A stretch of DNA of 64,000 nucleotides from Viscum album. Lineage: Eukaryota > Streptophyta > Magnoliopsida > Santalales > Viscaceae. Location of the stretch: NCBI GenBank assembly GCA_963277665.1, contig OY728133.1, positions 389,931,962 through 389,995,961 on the forward strand, in the 5' to 3' direction. Made by a program: the position numbers and the translations under genes. This document shows positions 58,480-64,000 of this stretch, in pieces; the first letter of the stretch is position 1; each line of letters opens with the position of its first letter. The notes under the pieces are model-generated. The model was not told the DNA's origin, did no database searches, and saw nothing but the letters and a program-made list of their open reading frames with translations.

Positions 58480-61400
58480 AAAACTAATTACCTGTACTTC
58501 CACATATTTGATTTTATTTGGTGTCCTTATCAACATATATTCCTTGTTAATATTTTTTCCCTGAATTGAATTTTCATATATATGAACTAATAATACATGT
58601 ATAAATAATTGTAACTAAAAATAATGATCTTATAAAAAACGAAAAAAATTACTTGTCTAATAAGGTCAAAAATCTATTACAAAAATTCCATAATAAAGAG
58701 AAAAAACAATTTAAGGTGAATTCACTTGGGCACAACACACCTAACATCAAATGCCCATAAAATAAAAAAATTTCAAAATTAATGAAATTATAATGATCTA
58801 TAGTTCATAATTATTTTTATGTTCTTACATATCAATAAATAGAAGAAACCAACACTCAATCTTCATATGTGATAATCTATCACATATATATGCAACTCTG
58901 TTAGGAATGTTCACATGTTTCACATATATGGAAATGAATTCTAGATCAATAAAACCTTAAATTCTTGTTCTTTCATTTTATAGAAGTTGCATGTTTAGAT
59001 ACTTAATTTAAAATGAAAATATAGTTAGTCAATTTAAAACCATATTTTATTAAATAAATAAAAATTCAAATGTCAATTTACTTACATGGAAAACAACTTC
59101 ATCACATTCCGACTGAGCTCTTCAAAATAAACTAGATGCATGATATCTTTTATGAGTAATATCAATTGATATTCTCTTCCATATATATTTTTTGTCATCC
59201 TAAACTAATAGATATAATTAAATAATGAATAAACATGAGAAAATATTTGTATCCCAAAAGAAATATCTGAAGTATCTACAGTAGATTTTTCCTGAACATT
59301 TTGTTTCTTTTGTGTAGCTTCTTTTTCTTCCAGATAATATTATATATGATAAATATCAGAAAAAATTATAAGTAATTTTGAATCATTTTTAATTAATATT
59401 TAAAAAAAGATACCTCATATGAAATATAACGAAGAAAACCATTTGGAAAAAGTAACAAATGACCCAAACAATCCCCAACTATGGTGATCGCCTTAGTAAG
59501 AAATTATAGTACAGAATTATGATCTATAATATCGATTACTCATACTATTACCTAACCCATATGAATAGGCTGGTGATGTAATGAATCCCCCAAAAAATGC
59601 ATGAGTCCTAGTGCAACAATATGTATATGAGGATCTCTAGAAAAAATATCACAATATATATTTTTTTCCGAGAGAGGTAATGGAGGATCAAAGTAAGCAG
59701 ATGGGGTAGGGTAGTTTGAGTGAGAAGGATATGAAGGTTGAAAAAGGAAAAATAATAGTGTTTACAATTTTTAAAATTTTAAAATTGTCTAAGCGAGGAA
59801 GTGGAGGATCGAAGATGGCAGATGGGGTAGGGTAGTCTGGGTGAGGAGGCTAGGAAGGCTGAAAAATGAAAAGGTTATATTAGTGTTTATAATTTATAAA
59901 ATAGAAAAATTAATGAAAAAATAATAATATACCTCATAAGGCTACTCATACGGGGTAGGGTAGGCAGATGTGGTAGGGTGGTCCGGGTGAGTAGGCTCAA
60001 GAGGCTGAAAAATGAAAAAGTTATATTAGTGTTAATAATTTATAAAAAAGAGAAATTGATGACCAATAAATAATACACTAGGGAAGGCTTATCATATGGG
60101 GAAGGGTTGGCAGATTGGGCAGGGTAGTCCGGGTGAGCAGAATTAGAAGCTGGAAAAGAAATCATGTTAGTGTTTATAATTTCTAAAATATAAAAATTGA
60201 TTACAAATAAATAATATACCTTGGCAGGCTATGTAGACTATGACTATCTTTACAAGTATTATAACAAAGCCTTCTGCACTATTTCTTAAATTTGATCACC
60301 TATAGACTATTTTATATTTTTTATCTTGTATTTTAATGATTCTATTTCTAGGTCTCTTGATTGCTTACTCTGACAAAAAACCTTCTAAATACTAACACCT
60401 ACATGATATCCTTTAACATGTCTAGGGTGTTCTACCTTACCCAATATAGTGTATAGGATACCCATTCCACCCTTGGGGATATAAGATCCCTGTGTCTTTG
60501 GCTTCTGAATTTCATCCTGAATTGAAAATGAAAAGGTCATATTACTATTTAAAAATTTCAAAATATTAAAATAGAGGAAAAATAAAATTATTTAATTACA
60601 ATTTTATTAGCTACTTACTGAGTTTCCTCTGTAAGACACTATTAATTTTTCTTTCTTGTTTCTCATTTCCATTTTTCATGGTGAGTGGGATGATATGGAG
60701 GACCATGCTAAACCTCTTTTGAACCACTCCTAGATCGAGCTCTTAATGCTTCAAAATTTTCTTCAATATTTTTTTAGTCCAAATACAGATACCCTCTGTG
60801 CGATAAATTATGAGGGTATACATTTCTTAATTGAATATATTGATGATATCTCCTAGAAGCCTATTATATAAAAATAAACGACAATGTAATTAGAAAAATA
60901 TATAATAAAATTTACAATATAAAATAATTATCATACCTGAAATGTTTCTTCATGACGACTGTTAACAAATCACTTCTATGTATCTTAATTTATAAATTGA
61001 TACTTTAGGCATGGTTTTTCAATACTTATCTTTCCAAAAACATAATTTTTTGTCAGTTTTGTTTTAAAATCTCTCCATCAAACATCCATTAAGGAGATAT
61101 TTCTTTTCATAATTTCTTTGGTTTCCTAAAAATTGAATGTTATATATAATTGAATAAATTTATCATGTCATTTAAACTATTTAATATTCTAAAAATGAGA
61201 TAAAAGAAAAAATTAATATATTTTACCATCACGACCTCCCAATGATTTTTTTCCACATCTCATCCACTAAATTCCAATTAGGAAATAAAATATTAATCCT
61301 GCAATGTGTATGCATCAATATATAACTGATAAACTGAACTTCATTTGGGCCAAATTCCTTAATATTGTTATCAAAAAAGATATGTAATCTTTCATCATCA

Positions 61401-61510
61401 TGAGAAAGTGATAGTTTTGGTAAATGTGTAATACCATGTTTACCAACTTGAGAAAATTATTTTTTATTAGTAACTGGAGAAGTCTGCTCTGCCGAGGATG
61501 CATCAGTAGT
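58480..61510 (-). pseudogene. CACTA second gene (TNP1-like / plant transposase family)
   Basis: Minus-strand exons with splice-like borders. At 61,315-61,470 one reads LSLSHDDERLHIFFDNNIKE and GPNEVQFIS, then near 61,205-61,290 VEKNHWEVV. At about 60,965-61,100 one reads WRDFKTKLTKNYVFGK and CLKYQFIN. At about 60,690-60,840 one reads NVYPHNLSHRGYLYLD and then FEALRARSRSGSKEV. At about 60,420-60,500 one reads GGMGILYTI and EHPRHVKGYHVGV, then a coiled-coil-like LEIESLKYKIKNIKQSIGDQ near 60,270-60,360. The order and phrases match the plant TNP1-like/Transposase_24 family that accompanies TNP2 and is thought to bind subterminal repeats. The proline-rich repeat exons follow. Stops occur in most exons. 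Confidence 0.75.
59690..60240 (-). repeat. Four tandem copies of a mini-exon plus intron in the CACTA second gene
   Basis: The coding core gggtagggtagtcygggtga (plus strand) occurs at about 59,704, 59,822, 59,968 and 60,114. Spacings are 118-146 bases. On the minus strand each encodes a Pro/Tyr-rich phrase such as PPHPDYPTPSAY. Exon borders are clear in most units: acceptor TTTTTCAG (plus: ctgaaaaatgaaaa) and donor AGGTATA (plus: tatacct). Repeats thus include whole exon-intron units, not only coding sequence. Confidence 0.8.
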
Positions 61511-61789
61511 CCTGCAAAAAATGTAAATTAATAGTTTTCTTTTATTAAATAATCATTTTACTAAATATTTAATAATATGAAAAAATAGATATACCTTGGT
61601 AATTGGTCATATCTATTTGTATCTAACATTACTACTAATAAGTGTTATGAAATTTTGCATACCTGTATATCATTTGGAAACTGAATATTGAGAAATAAGA
61701 AAGAAAAAAATAAGTAAGTAAAAAAGAGGCATGCATTTTTATGTTTCAAAAAAAGAAACAAAATATAAATATTTACTAGAAAAATAAAG

Positions 61790-64000
61790 AGAATAATTTA
61801 GTTTTTTCCAACATTCCTTCATCCTTGTCATTATGTATTGCATACACTATGTCTATCTTATACTAATTGTAATCATCCAAAAATTGAGTAATAGATGAAT
61901 AAGGCTCATGTAAATCAATAACATCATCAGTATCATCCACATCACCCATATAGTATCTTTTTTCTTTCAAAACAACGGACCACTATTCATTTAATGAATT
62001 AATGACATAAAATACTTCGTTTTCACGTGTCTCCATGATAAATGCTTCCTAATTGAAATAAAATCTTTTAAAATCAACCAGTTTAAACCCATATTCATCA
62101 TCTTTTACACCACTCTTACTATCTAACCAATTACACTTAAAAATGGTGACTAAAATTTCAATATAATAAATTTCCCATATGTCTTCAAAAAACCCAAAAT
62201 ATGGTGTTGATGTAGAAATTGGGTTTTTATCTTTGGCACTCAAAAAATGCAATGCTTTAGCAAAAAAACATCAAACCACTATTCGGAATGGTACTCTTGT
62301 CATCCAGGTTTTTTGTATAAAATTGGTAAACATTAATATCAAAAACAGACCATGTAATCACATTAAGAGATAGTCCCCCTTTAACCACTTCAATATTTCT
62401 GATGCATATATATCTTTAGTGACTTTATCTTCAAACCATGAAACAAATGTCTGCTTTGGATCAATCATCAACCATTTTTCATTTCTTTTCTGATATCATA
62501 AATCTAATTCAGCAATATGTGAGGATATATATGATTGAACCTTGTCTATGTTTTTTAAAATATATAAATGTTCCAGCATCATTTTATCACGTGGAATGAA
62601 CTTTACCTTTAAGCCTCTAACCCTTCTACCTTCACTATAAACTATCATATGTCGAGATATAGGGGGGCTAATATGATCCACCTCCTATAAATAATCCATA
62701 CATAACTCAATCAACTATTTCTATGCATATTTTTGAACAATAAAGGCCTCTATTCGTTAATTATTTTTAACTTATCCCTTCAAAATTTTCACATATCTTT
62801 CAGAAGGATACATCCATCATAAATAAATAGGCCCACATATTCTTATATCACGCACCAAATGAGTTTGCAGATGAACCATTATTTCCAAAAATATTGGTGG
62901 GAAATACATTTCTAGTTAACAAAGAATAAGAGTTACTTAATTCTCCAACACATATATCAAATTTGGCTAAAATACTTTGAAAAAAATTGTGTTAAAAAAA
63001 TTACATAACCTGATGATAGATTTTCTAAATGCTGTTAGAAATATACCACGCACTACTACTAGTAGAATTTTTTGAATCAATACCTGGAAATCAAGAGATT
63101 TCATACCTATTAATTTACAATCTTTCAATGACACCAAATTATTCACATTTCCAGAAAACCCACTGCGTACTTTAACACCATGAAGGCACTAAAAAAATTA
63201 TATTTTAAATAATTCTTAATGTGTAACAAGATAGAGGTAAATATTTCCTATTTCCTTTCATAGTGGGAGATAAATCCAAATGTATTCTCATTAATAGCAA
63301 GTCCAATCTAGCATGCAATCCATCTTTTGTATTTCTTTTTACGTCTAACAAAGTTCCAATCAAACTGTCACATATTTTTTCCTCAACATGCATAACATCT
63401 AAGTTATGTTTTATCTCTAAAAATATTTAATTATTTAGTTCAATAAAATATAAATCTTCTTCCATATATTTCATTAAATACCCAAAATTCTTTTCTTTAT
63501 AAATCTAAAATAAATATTTTCACCCTGTCATTATATTGTTTAGTTTAAATTGGCTGAGAGTGAAGGTTTTATTCTTGTATACCATTAAATTATTTTTTTA
63601 ATCTATGATAAGGATGATCAATTTGCAAAAATCTTTGATGCCCCATGTACACTATATTTATTCATTTCAATAAATGATAATAAGAAGTTTGTTCTTCACA
63701 AATTGGACATCCTTTATATCCGTTATCACTATATCCAAATAAGTTCCCATATGTAGGAAAGTCATTTATCGGGAACAATATCACAACACACAAAATAAAA
63801 TACCCTTTCTTGTATGCATCTAAAACTTTAACACCTTACTCTCATAGCATTTTCAAATCATCAATCAATGGTGAAAGATAAACATCAATATCATTTTCTG
63901 GTTGTTTTTTTAAGTAATCATCAAGCTCATCATAACATTTTTTTCATTATACATAGATATGGGGACAAGTTTTAAATAACCATCAAAACAGGCTATAAAC
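61790..64000 (-). pseudogene. CACTA TNP2-type transposase, C-terminal two-thirds, partial at window edge
   Basis: Catalyses cut-and-paste movement of CACTA elements. Reading the minus strand from 64,000: YDELDDYLKKQPENDIDVYL, then LIDDLKML, KVLDAYKKGYF, PINDFPTYGNLFGYS and KGCPICEEQTSYYHL (about 63,690-63,900), which is the TNP2/Transposase_21 core with its CPxC motif. YMGHQRFLQI follows. At 63,205-63,420 comes MHVEEKICDSLIGTLLDV...HARLDL. A region of about 62,640-62,900 gives VHLQTHLVRDIRICGPIYLW and MYPSERYVKIL (DUF4218 type). The region 62,049-62,252 gives YFGFFEDIWEI, VTIFKCNWLD and DDEYGFKLVDF (DUF4216 type), then MGDVDDTDDVIDL near 61,920. Stops and small shifts in several places mean this copy is inactive. 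The N-terminus lies beyond the window. Confidence 0.9.

Larger units (their letters stand above)
47243..64000 (-). mobile_element. En/Spm (CACTA) DNA transposon, partial, split by a gypsy derivative
   Basis: The right portion encodes TNP2-type transposase and a TNP1-like protein on the minus strand. The left end carries the hairpin repeats usual next to CACTA termini. The terminus is placed near 47,243, where caagtagtgaaaaaatagg may be a worn form of CACTAGTGAAAAA. The element runs off the window at 64,000 and is interrupted at 47,945-58,353 by a later insertion with a perfect target duplication. The left arm is thus 0.7 kb and the right arm over 5.6 kb. The exact terminus is uncertain, but element type and orientation are secure. 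Confidence 0.85.

Overview
This is nuclear DNA from a flowering plant, probably repeat-rich heterochromatin. The whole 64 kb is AT-rich mobile-element debris nested element within element. I found no host gene, tRNA, rRNA, CRISPR array or bacterial feature. The plant origin rests on a SIRE/Maximus-type Ty1/copia element, Ty3/gypsy elements with 3-4 kb LTRs, and an En/Spm (CACTA) transposon with TNP2-type transposase, all typical of angiosperm genomes. I cannot name the species.

Left part, 1-4,460: a probable DNA-transposon end built of short palindromes (about 750-1,111), then AT-rich sequence, then a minus-strand decayed LTR (about 2,200-4,230) related to a family seen again at 26.7-47.2 kb. 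From 4,461 to 24,175 lies a decayed but structurally complete SIRE-type Ty1/copia element: LTRs of 1,470 and 1,461 bp, an initiator-Met primer-binding site, gag, protease, integrase, reverse transcriptase and RNase H remnants, a second env-like reading frame, and a polypurine tract. A Ty3/gypsy element in the opposite orientation (13,005-20,813; LTRs of about 3.0 kb) sits inside its env-like frame and keeps only about 1.8 kb of interior with a reverse-transcriptase relic.

Middle part, 24,176-47,242: a series of related Ty1/copia pieces in one orientation, interior / LTR / interior / LTR (39,170-43,918) / interior / truncated LTR. The last two interiors or LTRs show a PBS, RNase H end, PPT and a conserved TATA box. 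The stretch at 30.4-39.2 kb is mostly unrecognised, with a zinc-knuckle-like relic, a SINE-like patch and a stray PBS-like site.

Right part, 47,243-64,000: a minus-strand CACTA element running off the right edge, with TNP2 transposase pieces (61.8-64.0 kb) and a TNP1-like second gene (58.5-61.5 kb) that carries four tandem copies of a proline-rich mini-exon plus intron. The CACTA element is split by the youngest insertion, 47,945-58,353: a Ty3/gypsy deletion derivative with two ~4.05 kb LTRs that differ by about 1%, a perfect 5-bp target duplication (cataa), and a 2.3 kb interior holding only the start of gag and the integrase C-terminus. Its LTR is a dense string of short perfect inverted repeats followed by 165-bp tandem repeats. 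That string is the most unusual structure in the window. The order of events read from the nesting is: copia series, then CACTA, then the young gypsy derivative; and separately SIRE, then the nested gypsy.
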